64,000 nt of DNA from Ruegeria sediminis (GTDB lineage Bacteria > Pseudomonadota > Alphaproteobacteria > Rhodobacterales > Rhodobacteraceae). Both the position numbers and the translations under genes were made by a program. The first letter of the stretch is position 1; every line of letters starts with the position of its first letter. Positions 1 through 10,427 of this stretch are shown here, piece after piece. Below the pieces are notes generated by a model. That model saw nothing but the letters and a program-made list of their open reading frames with translations. It was not told the DNA's origin and searched no databases. The stretch lies in assembly GCF_005938215.1 (NCBI RefSeq), contig NZ_VCPD01000004.1:496001-560000 (forward strand), written 5' to 3'.

Positions 1-696
1 GTCCCAGACGGCCAGGCCGCTTTCCACCATCTCGCGCGCCAGCACGTCGATCTCCTGCCGCCGCGCGGCGATTTCCGACTGCATGATCCGCCGCACCTCG
101 GACAGCGTCCGCCCTTCGATCAGCGCGTTGAGGAAATTCGCCGCCTCGCGCATCGAGCTTGGCGTCTGTCCCGGCGGCGGCGTGAACAGGCGGTTCTCGA
201 CATGGCCGTCGGAGAACACCAGCACCACCAAGGCCCGGTCATGGGCCAGCGACACGAACTCGATATGCTTGATTTCGGCCTCGTGCTTGGGGGTCAGCAC
301 CAGCGACGCCCCATGCGTGACCCGCGACAAGGCCGAGCCGACCCGGTCCAGCATCCCGCCGACATCGCCGGCATTGGTGCCCAGCGTGGCATCCAGCTTT
401 TCCCGGTCATCGGCGTTCAGATCCCCGACCTCGAGCAGCCCGTCCACGAACATGCGCAGCCCCATCTGCGTCGGAATCCGCCCGGCGCTGACATGCGGGC
501 TGTTCAGCAGGCCCAGAAACTCCAGATCCTGCATCACGTTGCGCACGGTGGCCGCGCTGACCTTTTCGCTCATGGCGCGGGTCAGGGTGCGGCTGCCCAC
601 GGGTTCGCCGCTGTCGAGGTAGCTCTCGACGATCAGCCGGAACACTTCGCGTGACCGGTCGTTCATCTCGTCCAGAATTTTGCTCGCTTCGCTCAT
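1..696 (-). CDS. hrcA: Heat-inducible transcription repressor HrcA (3' end outside window)
   Basis: HrcA represses chaperone operons such as groESL by binding CIRCE operators and is itself stabilised by GroEL. Reading leftwards from ATG at 696, 232 codons are open to the window edge. The protein begins MSEASKILDEMN and continues with a winged-helix region typical of the family (RSREVFRLIVESYLDSGEPV, then an SAATVRNVMQDLE recognition-helix segment at about residues 45-57) and a later GAF-like domain. The family is usually about 340-360 residues, so roughly a third is missing only because the window ends. It is divergent from rph across 112 bp, the common arrangement in this group. I saw no clear CIRCE element in that gap. 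Confidence 0.93.
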   Translation of the reverse strand, partial: MSEASKILDEMNDRSREVFRLIVESYLDSGEPVGSRTLTRAMSEKVSAATVRNVMQDLEFLGLLNSPHVSAGRIPTQMGLRMFVDGLLEVGDLNADDREKLDATLGTNAGDVGGMLDRVGSALSRVTHGASLVLTPKHEAEIKHIEFVSLAHDRALVVLVFSDGHVENRLFTPPPGQTPSSMREAANFLNALIEGRTLSEVRRIMQSEIAARRQEIDVLAREMVESGLAVWD

Positions 697-808
697 CGGC
701 AGGTCCTTGCTCGGGCGTCATTAAATCCCAGGCCGCTCAAAGGTCAATCGGGGTTGCATCGCCCGGCCCGCGGGCGCTATCCCCAAGCCAGCAAACAAAG
801 GATTTCCC

Positions 809-1522
809 ATGCGACCCTCTGGACGAGATTTAAGCGAAATGCGCCCGGTTTCAATCGATACCGGTTTCACCAAACATGCCGAAGGCTCCTGCCTGATCAG
901 GATGGGCGACACTCATGTTCTGTGCACCGCCACCATCGAGGACCGGGTTCCGCCCTTCATCAAGGGCTCCGGCCTGGGCTGGGTCACCGCCGAATACGGG
1001 ATGCTGCCGCGCGCGACCAACACACGGATGCGGCGCGAGGCGGCCACCGGCAAGCAGGGCGGACGCACGGTGGAGATCCAGCGCCTGATCGGCCGCGCCC
1101 TGCGCGCCGGCGTCGACCGCGTGGCGCTTGGCGAGCGTCAGATCACCGTGGATTGCGACGTGATCCAGGCCGATGGCGGCACCCGCTGCGCCGCGATCAC
1201 CGGCGGCTGGGTGGCGCTGCGTCTGGCGGTGAACAAGCTGATGAAGGCGGGCGACGTGATCTCCGACCCGCTCCTGGACCCGGTCGCCGCCGTGTCTTGC
1301 GGCATCTATGCCGGGCAGCCGATCCTGGATCTGGACTATCCCGAGGACAGCGAGGCCGGCGTCGACGGCAATTTCATCCTGACCGGTTCCGGCAAGCTGA
1401 TCGAAGTTCAGATGTCCGCCGAAGGTTCGGTGTTTTCCCGCGACCAGATGGATCAGCTGCTGAACCTCGCCGAAAAGGGCGTCGGTGAACTGGTCGCCGC
1501 GCAAAAGGCCGCCACCGCATGA
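809..1522 (+). CDS. rph: Ribonuclease PH
   Basis: This is a phosphorolytic 3'-5' exoribonuclease that trims the 3' ends of tRNA precursors. The 237-residue protein has the usual family length and the hallmark N-terminus [16 protein letters not shown]. It also carries [15 protein letters not shown] (about residues 68-82) and the [16 protein letters not shown] segment that belongs to the phosphate/RNA site. The ATG at 809 matches the family N-terminus exactly. An upstream overlapping frame starting near 754 is not homologous and was ignored. The stop overlaps the rdgB start by 4 bp (ATGA), indicating translational coupling. Confidence 0.97.
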   Translation: MRPSGRDLSEMRPVSIDTGFTKHAEGSCLIRMGDTHVLCTATIEDRVPPFIKGSGLGWVTAEYGMLPRATNTRMRREAATGKQGGRTVEIQRLIGRALRAGVDRVALGERQITVDCDVIQADGGTRCAAITGGWVALRLAVNKLMKAGDVISDPLLDPVAAVSCGIYAGQPILDLDYPEDSEAGVDGNFILTGSGKLIEVQMSAEGSVFSRDQMDQLLNLAEKGVGELVAAQKAATA

Positions 1523-2133
1523 CAAGGCGCTTTGACGGCGACAGGCTTCTGGTGGCCACGCACAACAAGGGCAAGCTCGACGAGGTGGCGCATCTGCTGG
1601 AACCCTTCGGGGTCACGGTCGTCGGCGCCGCCGAGATGGATCTGCCCGAGCCGGACGAGACTGAGGATACCTTTGTCGGCAACGCCCGGATCAAGGCCCA
1701 TGCCGCCGCCAGGGCCACCGGCCTGCCCGCCCTGTCGGATGACAGCGGCATCACCATCGACGCGCTCGACGGCGCCCCCGGCGTCTACACCGCCGATTGG
1801 GCGGAAACCGGTCAGGGGCGCGATTTCCTCAAGGCGATGACCCGCGCCCATGACGCGCTCGAGGCAAAGCGGGCCCCGCATCCCCGCACCGCACAGTTCC
1901 GCTGCACCCTGGTTCTGGCCTGGCCCGACGGCCATGACGAGGTGTTCGAAGGCGTCGCGCCCGGCCACCTGGTCTGGCCGATCCGCGGCGCCGAAGGGTT
2001 CGGCTATGACCCGATGTTTGTCCCCGAGGGATACGACATTACCTATGCTCAGATGGACCGTTGGGAAAAGAACAAGATCAGCCATCGCGCCCGGGCGGTG
2101 GAAAAGTTCGTGAAGGGCTGTTTTGGCGGATGA
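1519..2133 (+). CDS. rdgB: RdgB/HAM1 family non-canonical purine NTP pyrophosphatase
   Basis: It hydrolyses dITP, XTP and ITP to monophosphates, keeping deaminated purines out of DNA and RNA. The 204-residue protein has the N-terminal substrate motif [14 protein letters not shown] (about residues 10-23), the central [15 protein letters not shown] region with the catalytic Asp (about 70-84), and [15 protein letters not shown] toward the C-terminus. All are family hallmarks. Its ATG overlaps the rph stop by 4 bp and its own end overlaps hemW by 11 bp, so rph-rdgB-hemW reads as one operon. Confidence 0.97.
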   Translation: MTRRFDGDRLLVATHNKGKLDEVAHLLEPFGVTVVGAAEMDLPEPDETEDTFVGNARIKAHAAARATGLPALSDDSGITIDALDGAPGVYTADWAETGQGRDFLKAMTRAHDALEAKRAPHPRTAQFRCTLVLAWPDGHDEVFEGVAPGHLVWPIRGAEGFGYDPMFVPEGYDITYAQMDRWEKNKISHRARAVEKFVKGCFGG

Positions 2134-3280
2134 TTGGCGCAACGGGGGCTTTGGCCTGTACGTGCATTGGCCGTTCTGCGCGGCCAAATGCCCCTATTGC
2201 GACTTCAACAGCCACGTTTCGAAGAATATCGATCAGAAACAATGGCTTGCCGCCTATCTGGATGATCTGACGCGGGCCGCGGCCGAAACCCCGGACCGGG
2301 TGCTGAACACGATCTTCTTCGGCGGCGGCACGCCTTCGCTGATGGATCCCGACACGGTCGCCGCGGTCATCGACGCCGCCCGTTCGCACTGGCGGCCCGC
2401 CAACGACATGGAAATCACGCTCGAGGCCAATCCCGGCTCGGTCGAGGCGGGGCGCTTCGCCGCCTATCGCGATGGCGGGGTCAACCGGGTGTCGATGGGC
2501 ATTCAGGCGCTGAACGACGAAGATCTGCGCCGGCTGGGCCGGATACACACCGTGGCCGAGGCGCGAGCCGCCTTCGACACTGCGCGCAGCTGTTTCGACC
2601 GCGTCAGCTTCGACCTGATCTATGCCCGGCAGCACCAGACGCCCGAGGCGTGGCGGGCGGAGCTGACCGAGGCCCTGTCGATGGCGATCGACCACCTGTC
2701 GCTCTACCAGCTGACCATCGAGGACGGCACCGCCTTCGGTGACCGCTACGCAATCGGCAAGCTGCGCGGCCTGCCCGAGGATGACAGCGCCGCCGATATG
2801 TACCTCGCCACGCAGGACATCTGCGAGGCGCACGGGCTTGGGGCCTACGAAGTGTCGAACCATGCCCGCGCCGGCGCGGAATCACGTCACAACCTGATCT
2901 ACTGGCGCTATGGCGACTATGTCGGGATCGGCCCCGGCGCGCATGGCCGCCTGACGCTGGACGGCCGCAAATACGCCACCGAAACCCACCGGGCGCCGGG
3001 CGACTGGCTGCGGGCCGTTTCGACGGGCGGCGGCGAGTCGGACCGGGTGGAACTGTCGCGGCAGGATCAGGCCAATGAATACCTCATGATGGGTCTCCGC
3101 ATTTTGGAAGGACTAGATGTTGATAGGTTTGAACGCCTCTCCGGCTCTCCCCTTCTCCCCGACCGGCTGAGCCACCTGGCAGAGCTGGGCATGGTAGAAC
3201 TGGACCAGGGCCGCCTGCGGGCGACCCGGCAGGGCCGCGCGGTCCTGAACGCGGTCATCCGCGAATTGCTGGCGGATTGA
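2123..3280 (+). CDS. hemW: HemW-type radical SAM protein (heme chaperone)
   Basis: HemW is a radical SAM protein related to HemN, now regarded as a heme-binding chaperone; older annotations call it oxygen-independent coproporphyrinogen III oxidase. The 4Fe-4S motif CxxxCxYC is seen as Cys19, Cys23 and Cys26, followed by DFNSH, which separates HemW from genuine HemN. FFGGGTPSLM (about 65-74) is the second conserved block. No in-frame ATG or GTG lies near the N-terminus and a stop precedes it at 2111, so the start must be TTG at 2123, overlapping rdgB by 11 bp. At 385 residues it has the normal HemW length. Confidence 0.93.
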   Translation: MADDWRNGGFGLYVHWPFCAAKCPYCDFNSHVSKNIDQKQWLAAYLDDLTRAAAETPDRVLNTIFFGGGTPSLMDPDTVAAVIDAARSHWRPANDMEITLEANPGSVEAGRFAAYRDGGVNRVSMGIQALNDEDLRRLGRIHTVAEARAAFDTARSCFDRVSFDLIYARQHQTPEAWRAELTEALSMAIDHLSLYQLTIEDGTAFGDRYAIGKLRGLPEDDSAADMYLATQDICEAHGLGAYEVSNHARAGAESRHNLIYWRYGDYVGIGPGAHGRLTLDGRKYATETHRAPGDWLRAVSTGGGESDRVELSRQDQANEYLMMGLRILEGLDVDRFERLSGSPLLPDRLSHLAELGMVELDQGRLRATRQGRAVLNAVIRELLAD

Positions 3281-3283
3281 GCG

Positions 3284-3637
3284 ATGCATTACCTCTGGGC
3301 CGGGCTGGGATTGGTTTGCGTCGCTCTGGCGGTCGTGGGCATCGTCCTGCCGCTCTTGCCGACGGTCCCGTTTCTGCTTCTGGCGGCCTTCTTCTTCGCC
3401 CGGTCCTCCTCGCGCCTGCACAACTGGCTTCTGACCCATCCGACTTTCGGCACCCTGATCATGGATTGGCAAAGCTCGGGCGCCATCAATCCGCGCGCAA
3501 AAAGGGCGGCAACTCTGTCGATCGCCGCCGTCTTCATCCTGTCGCTGGTGCTTGGCGCGCCGCCGCTTGTCCTCGTGATCCAGGCCGTCGTGCTTGCCGG
3601 CGTCCTGATCTTCGTCTGGACCCGCCCTAACGGCTGA
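3284..3637 (+). CDS. DUF454 (YbaN-like) inner membrane protein
   Basis: This 117-residue protein belongs to the YbaN/DUF454 family of small inner-membrane proteins of unknown function. It has an N-terminal hydrophobic pair of segments (about residues 4-40, including the family motif VGIVLPLLPTVPFLLLAAFF), a short polar stretch with HNWLLTHPTFG and AINPRAKRAA, and two C-terminal hydrophobic segments (about 75-112). It starts 3 bp after hemW and probably belongs to the same operon. Its 3' end overlaps the convergent parB by 11 bp, so both reading frames share that end. Confidence 0.85.
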   Translation: MHYLWAGLGLVCVALAVVGIVLPLLPTVPFLLLAAFFFARSSSRLHNWLLTHPTFGTLIMDWQSSGAINPRAKRAATLSIAAVFILSLVLGAPPLVLVIQAVVLAGVLIFVWTRPNG

Positions 3638-4520
3638 GCTTGGCGCAGAGATCGTCCAGCTGATCGAGGTTTTCATAGGTCAGAACCACCTGCCCGGTTT
3701 CGGTGCCCGGCTTGTGGTTGATCGCGACCTTCATCGCCAGAATTGCGGACAGGTCCTTTTCCAGCGCGCGGGTGTCCGCATCCTTGTCGCCCGCGGGGTT
3801 GCGCGGGCGCGCGGTTCTGGCCTCGCCTTCCGGCTGCTGCTGTTTCTTCACCAGGGCTTCGGTCGCGCGCACCGACAGGCCGTCGCGCACCACCATCCGC
3901 GCCAGTTCCGACGGGTTTTCGGCGGTGATCAGCGCCCGGGCATGTCCGGCCGACAGTTTCCCCTCGACCACAAGGGTCTGTACATCCAAAGGCAACGACA
4001 AAAGGCGCAGCAGGTTGGCAATGTGGCTGCGGCTTTTTCCCAGGGCTTCGGCCAGTTTCTCCTGCGTGTGGCCGAAACGGTCCATCAGCTGCCGGTATCC
4101 CGCCGCTTCCTCCACCGCGTTGAGGTCGGCCCGCTGGATATTCTCGATGATCGCGACTTCCAGAACCTCGGTGTCGTCGAATTCCCGAACCAGAACGGGT
4201 ATCTCGTGCAGCTGCGCCATCTGCGCCGCGCGCCAGCGCCGTTCGCCGGCGACGATCTCGTACTCGCCCTTGCCCACCGGGCGCACGATCAGGGGCTGGA
4301 TGATCCCTTTTTCCTTGATGGATGCGGCCAGTTCGTCGAGCGGTTCCTTCGAAAAGGTGCGGCGCGGCTGGTTGGGATTGGCCCTGACCTTTTCGATCGG
4401 CACCTTCATGTCCGGCCGGCGCGGTTCGATCGATGCCGCCCCGGTATCCTGAGCGACATCCGCCATCAGCGCGGACAGCCCCCGCCCCAACCCTCTCGGT
4501 TTGCCTTTCTTGACGCTCAA
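3627..4520 (-). CDS. parB: Chromosome partitioning protein ParB
   Basis: ParB is a CTP-dependent clamp that loads at parS and spreads to form the partition complex. The protein begins with the typical SVKKGKPRGLGRGLSALMAD segment, followed by the CTPase/N-terminal domain (PNQPRRTF, then the GERRWRAAQ box) and the helix-turn-helix region around HTQEKLAEALGKSRSHIANLLRL, then a C-terminal dimerisation tail. I place the start at TTG 4520 because AGGAGG lies 6 nt upstream; this gives 297 residues. The longer frame from 4544 would add eight non-conserved residues. parA ends 20 bp upstream. Two parS sites lie 1.4-3.3 kb upstream in rsmG and mnmG. Confidence 0.95.
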   Translation of the reverse strand: MSVKKGKPRGLGRGLSALMADVAQDTGAASIEPRRPDMKVPIEKVRANPNQPRRTFSKEPLDELAASIKEKGIIQPLIVRPVGKGEYEIVAGERRWRAAQMAQLHEIPVLVREFDDTEVLEVAIIENIQRADLNAVEEAAGYRQLMDRFGHTQEKLAEALGKSRSHIANLLRLLSLPLDVQTLVVEGKLSAGHARALITAENPSELARMVVRDGLSVRATEALVKKQQQPEGEARTARPRNPAGDKDADTRALEKDLSAILAMKVAINHKPGTETGQVVLTYENLDQLDDLCAKLSR

Positions 4521-4540
4521 CTCAGCCTCCTGTCTGCCGA

Positions 4541-5344
4541 TCAAGCGGCAACTTTTCTGTGCTTCTGCAATATTTCTCGCGCCAGATGCCGATAGGCCAT
4601 GGCCCCCAATGAACCCGAATCGTATTGCAGAACCGGCAACGCGTAGGATGGCGCCTCGCTGACCCGGACGTTTCTGGGTATCTTGGTCTTAAATACCATA
4701 TCTCCCAGGTTGTCACGGGCGTCCTTTTCCACCTGGCGGGACAAGTTGTTGCGGTTGTCATACATGGTCAACACAACACCTTCGATTCTCAGACCCGGAT
4801 TCGCGGTCTGCCGAACCTCGCGGATCGTCAGCATCAGCTGCGACAGCCCCTCCAGCGCGAAGAACTCGCTCTGCAGCGGGATCAACACCGAACCGGCCGC
4901 GACCATGGCGTTGACGGTCAGCAGATTCAGCGATGGCGGGCAATCGATCAGGATGAAATCGAAGCCGAACGCGTCCATCGCGGTCTGCCGCAGGGCGTCA
5001 TGCAGCAGGAAACTGCGTTTTTCGTTTGAAATCAGCTCCAGATCGGCGGAGCTCAGGTCCACGGTGGCCGGGATGATCGACAGCCCGCCGATCTCGGTAT
5101 CCTGTATCACGGCTTCCAGCGGCGCATCGTCGATCAGCAGGTCATAGGTCGTCCAGTCCCGATCCTCGATCCCCAACCCGGTCGAGGCGTTCCCCTGCGG
5201 ATCGAGGTCCACCACCAGCACGCGGCAGCCGCTTTCGACCAGCCCGGCGGCAAGATTGATCGTCGTGGTGGTTTTTCCGACCCCGCCCTTCTGATTCGCA
5301 ACCGCAACAATCCTGGGGCCTGCAGGTCGGGACAAATCAACCAC
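4541..5344 (-). CDS. parA: Chromosome partitioning ATPase ParA
   Basis: ParA is the nucleoid-binding ATPase whose gradient moves the ParB-parS complex. The 267-residue protein has a deviant Walker A motif (KGGVGKTTT starting at residue 19 with the signature Lys20-region lysine), a Walker A' segment VLVVDLDPQGNAST, and a Walker B segment FILIDCPPSLNLLTVNA. The start is GTG at 5344, preceded by AAAGGAG; it overlaps the end of rsmG by 8 bp. It is the second-last gene of the rho-mnmE-mnmG-rsmG-parA-parB series on the minus strand. Confidence 0.96.
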   Translation of the reverse strand: MVDLSRPAGPRIVAVANQKGGVGKTTTTINLAAGLVESGCRVLVVDLDPQGNASTGLGIEDRDWTTYDLLIDDAPLEAVIQDTEIGGLSIIPATVDLSSADLELISNEKRSFLLHDALRQTAMDAFGFDFILIDCPPSLNLLTVNAMVAAGSVLIPLQSEFFALEGLSQLMLTIREVRQTANPGLRIEGVVLTMYDNRNNLSRQVEKDARDNLGDMVFKTKIPRNVRVSEAPSYALPVLQYDSGSLGAMAYRHLAREILQKHRKVAA

Positions 5345-5960
5345 GTGACACTCCTTTGATTTTCAGAATAACGGCCTGAGGCTCAGTTAAACTAGTAATC
5401 GGATCCACTTGGAAATTCCATTGATTGCGGGCGTCCTCGACCTCTTTTTTCCAACTGGCGCCTTTCGGAAACAGCGCCGTGCCCGTATCGCGCAAATGCC
5501 GTTCGCAATAGGCCAAAAGATCCGACAGATCCGCCAGCGCCCGGGCCGACAGGATATCCGCGCCCAGCGGTTCGACCGCTTCGATGCGACGGCTCAGGAC
5601 GGTACAACTGGCGCCGCATTCCCGTGCCGCGCTCCGCAGAAAAGCCGACTTGCGCTGGTCGCTTTCCACCAGGGTGAACCGGACGTCCGGCGCCTCGTCG
5701 ATGGCCAGGATGGCGCAGATCATGCCGGGAAAGCCGCCGCCGCTTCCCAGGTCAACCCAATGCCCGCGGGCCTCGACGCAACGGAATACCTGCACGGAAT
5801 CAAGTATGTGACGCCGCCACAGATCTTTCAGGCTGTTGCGCGAGACCAGGTTGATCTTGGGATTCCATCGCTCCAGCAGGTCGGCGAAGGTGGACAGGCG
5901 GTCGAATGTTTCACGTGAAACATCCAGCTCCGCGAACACCGCCGCCTTGTCGCCGGTCAT
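5337..5960 (-). CDS. rsmG: 16S rRNA (guanine527-N7)-methyltransferase RsmG
   Basis: RsmG (GidB) uses SAM to methylate G527 of 16S rRNA; its loss gives low-level streptomycin resistance. The 207-residue protein has the family's [20 protein letters not shown] block (about 33-52) and the SAM-binding motif [17 protein letters not shown] (about 69-85). Its ATG overlaps the mnmG stop by 4 bp (ATGA). The N-terminal codons for the VSRETFD region contain a perfect parS site at 5907-5922, so coding and partition functions share the same bases. Confidence 0.96.
   Translation of the reverse strand: MTGDKAAVFAELDVSRETFDRLSTFADLLERWNPKINLVSRNSLKDLWRRHILDSVQVFRCVEARGHWVDLGSGGGFPGMICAILAIDEAPDVRFTLVESDQRKSAFLRSAARECGASCTVLSRRIEAVEPLGADILSARALADLSDLLAYCERHLRDTGTALFPKGASWKKEVEDARNQWNFQVDPITSLTEPQAVILKIKGVSRG
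5907..5922. promoter_or_regulatory. parS: parS centromere site 1 (inside rsmG)
   Basis: The sequence TGTTTCACGTGAAACA is a perfect 16-bp palindrome identical to the widely conserved bacterial parS consensus bound by ParB. It lies in the 5' coding part of rsmG, about 1.4 kb from the start of parB. A second identical copy is at 7818-7833. Confidence 0.95.
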
Positions 5961-7834
5961 GCGTTGCGCACTTTCAGGTCGCGGCGAAGCCGCGCAAGGA
6001 TCAGCGTCAGCGCCGCCGGCGTCACCCCTTCGATGCGACCCGCCTGGGCGATGTTTCCCGGTTTCGCCAGCGACAATTTCTGTTTCACCTCGTTCGACAG
6101 GCCGTCGAGGGAGGCATAGTCGAAATCCGCAGGGATTTCATGCGCCTCGTCGCGTTTCATCGCCTCCACGTCGCGCTGCTGCCGGGCGATGTAATTCGCG
6201 TACATGGCATCCCGCTCCACCTGCCGGCGAATGTCACCCTGCACCTCGGACAGCCCGTCGATCAGGGGCAGAAGATCCTCGAACGCCACGTTCGGAAACG
6301 CCAGAACCGCCATCCCGTCACGCCGATTGCCGTCCTGGTTGACCTCGATGCCGGCGTCGCGAAGCTGCCGGGGCGTATAGGTTTCCGTGGTCAGCTTCGA
6401 CTTCACCGCGTCCAGGCGCTCCATCTTGTCCTGGAAATTCGCCCTGCGCGTTTCGCCGACGCAACCGACCGAAATCCCGATCGGCGTCAGCCTTTGGTCG
6501 GCATTGTCGGCGCGCAGGGACAACCGGAACTCTGCCCTCGAGGTGAACATGCGATAGGGCTCGGCAACACCACGGGTAGTAAGGTCGTCGATCATCACCC
6601 CAATATAGCTGGTCGATCGGGTAAAATGCAGCGGTTCCGCCCCTTGCGCTTCAAGGGCCGCGTTCAATCCCGCCACCAGCCCTTGCGCCGCCGCCTCCTC
6701 GTATCCGGTCGTGCCGTTGATCTGCCCCGCAAGGTAAAGGCCCGGAACCTGCGGCAGGGACAGGCGCGGCGTCAGGATCCGCGGGTCGAAATAATCATAC
6801 TCGATCGCATATCCCGGCTGCAGGATCACCGCATTCTCCAGCCCCTTGATGGAGCGGACATAATCCACCTGCACGTCTTCGGGCAAAGAGGTCGAGATGC
6901 CGTTCGGATAGATCGTGTGATCGTTCACGCCTTCCGGCTCGAGAAAGATCTGGTGGGACTCCTTGTCGGCAAACCGCACGATCTTGTCCTCGATCGACGG
7001 ACAATATCTTGGGCCGACGCCCTCGATATGCCCACCATACATGGCCGAGCGCGCAAGATTCCTTTCGATGATCTCGTGCGTCCTAGCGTTGGTATGGGTG
7101 ATTCCGCAGGCGATCTGCGGCGCCGTGACGGTGTTCGAGAGAAAAGAGAACAGCGTCGGGTCCTCGTCCCCGTCCTGCCGTTCCAGCACCGACCAGTCGA
7201 TCGTCCGCCCGTCGAGGCGCGGCGGCGTTCCGGTCTTAAGCCGCGCCTTCGGCAGGTCGAAACCGTCGAGGCGTTCGGCCAGCTTGACCGATGGCCGGTC
7301 CCCCATCCGCCCGCCTGGACGCGAGACGTCGCCGATATGGATGATCCCCCGCAGGAACGTGCCCGAGGTCAGAATCACCGTTTTTGCGGGAATTTCAGAG
7401 CCATCCGCGAGGATCACGCCCGCGACCCGGTCTCCGTCCATGCGGAAATCGGTGACTTCGCCGGTGACAAGCGTCAGGTTGTGACGGCCGATCGTCTCGT
7501 CCTGCATCGCCGCGCGGTAAAGCGCGCGGTCGGCCTGCGCCCTTGGTCCCTGCACGGCCGGGCCCTTGCGACGGTTCAGCAGGCGAAACTGGATGCCGGC
7601 CCGATCCGCGACGCGGCCCATGACGCCGTCCATCGCATCGATCTCGCGCACCAGATGCCCCTTGCCCAGGCCACCGATGGCCGGGTTGCAGGACATCACG
7701 CCGATATCGCTTTCGGACAGGGTGATCAGCGCCGTGCGCGCGCCCATCCGGGCCGCGGCATGGGCGGCCTCGGTTCCGGCGTGACCGGCTCCGATCACCG
7801 CAACGTCGAACTGTGAATGTTTCACGTGAAACAC
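5957..7834 (-). CDS. mnmG: tRNA uridine-5-carboxymethylaminomethyl modification enzyme MnmG
   Basis: MnmG (GidA) is the FAD-binding partner of MnmE; together they install the cmnm5 group on wobble uridine 34. The 625-residue protein has the dinucleotide-binding motif [19 protein letters not shown] (GxGxxG at residues 15-20), the conserved [19 protein letters not shown] segment (about 49-67), and the [13 protein letters not shown] region. The start GTG at 7834 encodes MFHVKH, the alphaproteobacterial N-terminus that embeds a parS site (7818-7833). It lies 3 bp after mnmE and overlaps rsmG by 4 bp. Confidence 0.96.
   Translation of the reverse strand: MFHVKHSQFDVAVIGAGHAGTEAAHAAARMGARTALITLSESDIGVMSCNPAIGGLGKGHLVREIDAMDGVMGRVADRAGIQFRLLNRRKGPAVQGPRAQADRALYRAAMQDETIGRHNLTLVTGEVTDFRMDGDRVAGVILADGSEIPAKTVILTSGTFLRGIIHIGDVSRPGGRMGDRPSVKLAERLDGFDLPKARLKTGTPPRLDGRTIDWSVLERQDGDEDPTLFSFLSNTVTAPQIACGITHTNARTHEIIERNLARSAMYGGHIEGVGPRYCPSIEDKIVRFADKESHQIFLEPEGVNDHTIYPNGISTSLPEDVQVDYVRSIKGLENAVILQPGYAIEYDYFDPRILTPRLSLPQVPGLYLAGQINGTTGYEEAAAQGLVAGLNAALEAQGAEPLHFTRSTSYIGVMIDDLTTRGVAEPYRMFTSRAEFRLSLRADNADQRLTPIGISVGCVGETRRANFQDKMERLDAVKSKLTTETYTPRQLRDAGIEVNQDGNRRDGMAVLAFPNVAFEDLLPLIDGLSEVQGDIRRQVERDAMYANYIARQQRDVEAMKRDEAHEIPADFDYASLDGLSNEVKQKLSLAKPGNIAQAGRIEGVTPAALTLILARLRRDLKVRNA
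7818..7833. promoter_or_regulatory. parS: parS centromere site 2 (at the mnmG start)
   Basis: This is a second perfect TGTTTCACGTGAAACA palindrome, 1.9 kb from the first. It covers codons 1-6 of mnmG, so ParB binding here would sit directly over the translation start region. The position inside the mnmG/rsmG/parAB cluster fits chromosomal parS placement near the origin in alphaproteobacteria. Confidence 0.95.
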
Positions 7835-7837
7835 TCC

Positions 7838-9124
7838 CTACTTTCCAAGGCAGAAACTTGCAAAGATCTCGTCCAGCAAGTTCTCGACATCTATTCTACC
7901 CACCAATGATTCCAAGGCCCGGATCGCCGTCCGCAACTCTTCCGCCGCGATATCATACAGGTCCGCCCCTGATTCCAGAACTGCCAACCCGTCGCCCAGG
8001 GCCGCCAGCGCCTTCTTCATCGCGACGCGGTGCCGTTCTCGCGTAGCAATACCAGCTGTTGCGGTTCTCTGCGACAGAGCACACGATATCTGGGAAATCA
8101 GGCGGTCGATGCCCTGTCCCGTCTTGCCCGAAATCCCGTCCTCGGTCCCGTCCCGCAGGTCCGCCTTCGGCAGAACATGGATATCGCCCGGCTGGAACGG
8201 GATTCCAAGACCTTCCGTGCCGTCGGCCAGGAACACGCGCAGATCCGCATTGTCGGCCCGTTGGCGCGCCAGCGCGATTCCCAGGCCCTCGACATGGTCG
8301 CTGGTCTCGCGCAGACCGGCGGTGTCCAGCAGCGTGACCGGCAATCCGGCCAGATCCATCCGCACCTCGATCACGTCCCGGGTCGTGCCGGCATATTCCG
8401 AGGTGATCGCCGCTTCGCGCCCCGCCAGGGCGTTGAGCAAGGTGGATTTCCCGGCATTCGGAGGCCCCACGATGGCGACCTCGAAGCCGGTGCGGATCCG
8501 TTCGGCGATCCGGACCCCGGCAACCTCGCTTTTCAGGTCGCTCATCACCCCGGAAACCAAGCCGCGGACCTCGGGCGTGACATCGGTCGGCACGTCCTCG
8601 TCGGCGAAATCGATCACCGCTTCCAGCAGCGACGCGGCGCGGATCAGGTCACGCCGCCAGCGTTCGGCCAGTTGACCCAGTTCCCCGGCCAGAACCGCCT
8701 GCGCCTGCTTGCGCTGCGCTTCCGTCTCGGCATCGATCAGATCGGCCAGCCCCTCGACCTGCGCCAGATCCATCTTGCCGTTCTCCAGCGCCCGGCGGGT
8801 GAACTCGCCCGGCTCCGCCATCCGCAGGCCGTCCATGTCCGAAAGACAGTGCAGAACCGCGTTGACCGAGGCGGTGCTGCCGTGGATCTGCAGCTCGGCC
8901 ACGTCCTCGCCGGTGAAACTGGACGGCCCCTGAAAGGTCAGGACGACGCCCTCGTCCAGCCGCGCCCCGTCGGCGTCGCGCAGGCCGCGCAGCCGCATTC
9001 CGCGCGCCGGCAGGTCCGGCCCGGCCAGCGCCGCGGCAGCCTCATGCGCCAACGGACCCGAGAGGCGGATCACCGCCACCCCGGCTTTGCCCTGTGCGCT
9101 GGCCAAGGCGAATATCGTGTCCAT
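7838..9124 (-). CDS. mnmE: tRNA modification GTPase MnmE
   Basis: MnmE is the GTPase of the MnmEG wobble-uridine modification complex. The 428-residue protein starts [20 protein letters not shown], carries the folate-binding N-domain ([19 protein letters not shown]), a G domain with G1 motif GPPNAGKST (about residue 224), the DTAGLRE switch region (about 272), and ends with the diagnostic FCLGK C-terminus whose cysteine is essential for modification. It is 31 bp downstream of rho and 3 bp upstream of mnmG, in one apparent operon. Confidence 0.97.
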   Translation of the reverse strand: MDTIFALASAQGKAGVAVIRLSGPLAHEAAAALAGPDLPARGMRLRGLRDADGARLDEGVVLTFQGPSSFTGEDVAELQIHGSTASVNAVLHCLSDMDGLRMAEPGEFTRRALENGKMDLAQVEGLADLIDAETEAQRKQAQAVLAGELGQLAERWRRDLIRAASLLEAVIDFADEDVPTDVTPEVRGLVSGVMSDLKSEVAGVRIAERIRTGFEVAIVGPPNAGKSTLLNALAGREAAITSEYAGTTRDVIEVRMDLAGLPVTLLDTAGLRETSDHVEGLGIALARQRADNADLRVFLADGTEGLGIPFQPGDIHVLPKADLRDGTEDGISGKTGQGIDRLISQISCALSQRTATAGIATRERHRVAMKKALAALGDGLAVLESGADLYDIAAEELRTAIRALESLVGRIDVENLLDEIFASFCLGK

Positions 9125-9155
9125 CCGACAGCCTCGCGTGGAACCCGGAACCGGG

Positions 9156-10427
9156 TCAGGTGTTCATCGAATCGAAGAACTCGCCGTTCGTCTTGGTCTG
9201 CTTCAGCTTCGACAACAGGAACTCGATCGCATCCGTGGTGCCCATCGGGTTCAGGATGCGGCGCAGCACGAAAGTCTTGGCCAGATCGCCCTTCGCCACC
9301 AGCAGATCCTCTTTCCGCGTACCCGACTTGAGGATGTCGATGGCCGGGAACACCCGCTTGTCGGCGATCTTGCGGTCCAGCACGATCTCCGAGTTGCCGG
9401 TGCCCTTGAACTCTTCAAAGATCACCTCGTCCATGCGGCTGCCGGTGTCGATCAGCGCGGTGGCGATGATGGTCAGCGATCCGCCCTCTTCGATGTTCCG
9501 CGCGGCGCCGAAGAACCGCTTGGGCCGCTGCAGCGCGTTGGCATCGACGCCGCCGGTCAGAACCTTGCCCGAGGACGGCACGACGGTGTTGAAAGCCCTA
9601 CCAAGTCTTGTGATCGAATCAAGCAGGATCACAACATCTCGTTTATGCTCGACCAGACGCTTGGCCTTTTCGATCACCATCTCGGAAACCGCGACGTGGC
9701 GCGTCGCCGGTTCGTCAAAGGTCGAGGACACCACCTCGCCCTTCACCGAGCGCTGCATGTCCGTCACTTCCTCGGGGCGTTCGTCGATCAGCAGCACGAT
9801 CAGGTAGCACTCGGGATGGTTCCGTTCGATCGAATGGGCGATGTTCTGCAGGATCACCGTCTTGCCGGTCCGCGGCGGCGCCACGATCAGCGACCGCTGC
9901 CCCTTGCCGATCGGCGCCACCAGGTCGATCACCCGGGCCGACTTGTCCTTGATGGTGGGATCCTCGATCTCCATCTTCAGGCGCTCGTCGGGATAGAGCG
10001 GCGTCAGGTTGTCAAAGGCGATCTTGTGCTTCGCCCGCTCGGGATCCTCGAAATTGATCTTGGTGACGTTGGTCAGCGCGAAATACCGCTCGTTGTCGTC
10101 CGGCGCCTTGATCGCGCCCTCGATCGTGTCGCCGGTGCGCAGGCTGTACTGGCGGATCATGTCGGGCGAGACATAGATGTCGTCCGGACCGGGCAGATAG
10201 TTCGCCTCGGGCGAGCGCAGGAAGCCAAAGCCATCCTGCAGCACCTCCAGCACGCCGTCGCCGCCGATCGTCCATCCCTCGTCCGCGCGCTCGCGCAGGA
10301 TCTGGAACATCATCTCGCCCTTGCGCATGGTCGAGGCGTTTTCGATTTCCAGATCCTCGGCCATGGACAGCAGGTCCTTGGGGCTTTTCGCCTTGAGATC
10401 GGAAAGGTTCAGGGATTCGGTTTTCAT
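9156..10427 (-). CDS. rho: Transcription termination factor Rho
   Basis: Rho is the hexameric RNA helicase that ends transcription. The 423-residue protein begins with the Rho N-terminal helical domain ([20 protein letters not shown]), then the RNA-binding cold-shock-like domain ([20 protein letters not shown]), then the ATPase core with Walker [13 protein letters not shown] (about 173-184) and [13 protein letters not shown]. It is the first gene of a run continuing through mnmE to parB. hemJ lies 124 bp upstream in the same direction; that gap could hold a rho leader, but I saw no defined attenuator. Confidence 0.97.
   Translation of the reverse strand: MKTESLNLSDLKAKSPKDLLSMAEDLEIENASTMRKGEMMFQILRERADEGWTIGGDGVLEVLQDGFGFLRSPEANYLPGPDDIYVSPDMIRQYSLRTGDTIEGAIKAPDDNERYFALTNVTKINFEDPERAKHKIAFDNLTPLYPDERLKMEIEDPTIKDKSARVIDLVAPIGKGQRSLIVAPPRTGKTVILQNIAHSIERNHPECYLIVLLIDERPEEVTDMQRSVKGEVVSSTFDEPATRHVAVSEMVIEKAKRLVEHKRDVVILLDSITRLGRAFNTVVPSSGKVLTGGVDANALQRPKRFFGAARNIEEGGSLTIIATALIDTGSRMDEVIFEEFKGTGNSEIVLDRKIADKRVFPAIDILKSGTRKEDLLVAKGDLAKTFVLRRILNPMGTTDAIEFLLSKLKQTKTNGEFFDSMNT

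Noticed and set aside
5337..5350. Third parS-like CACGTG at the parA start
   Set aside because: Only the central CACGTG is kept; flanks do not match the consensus.
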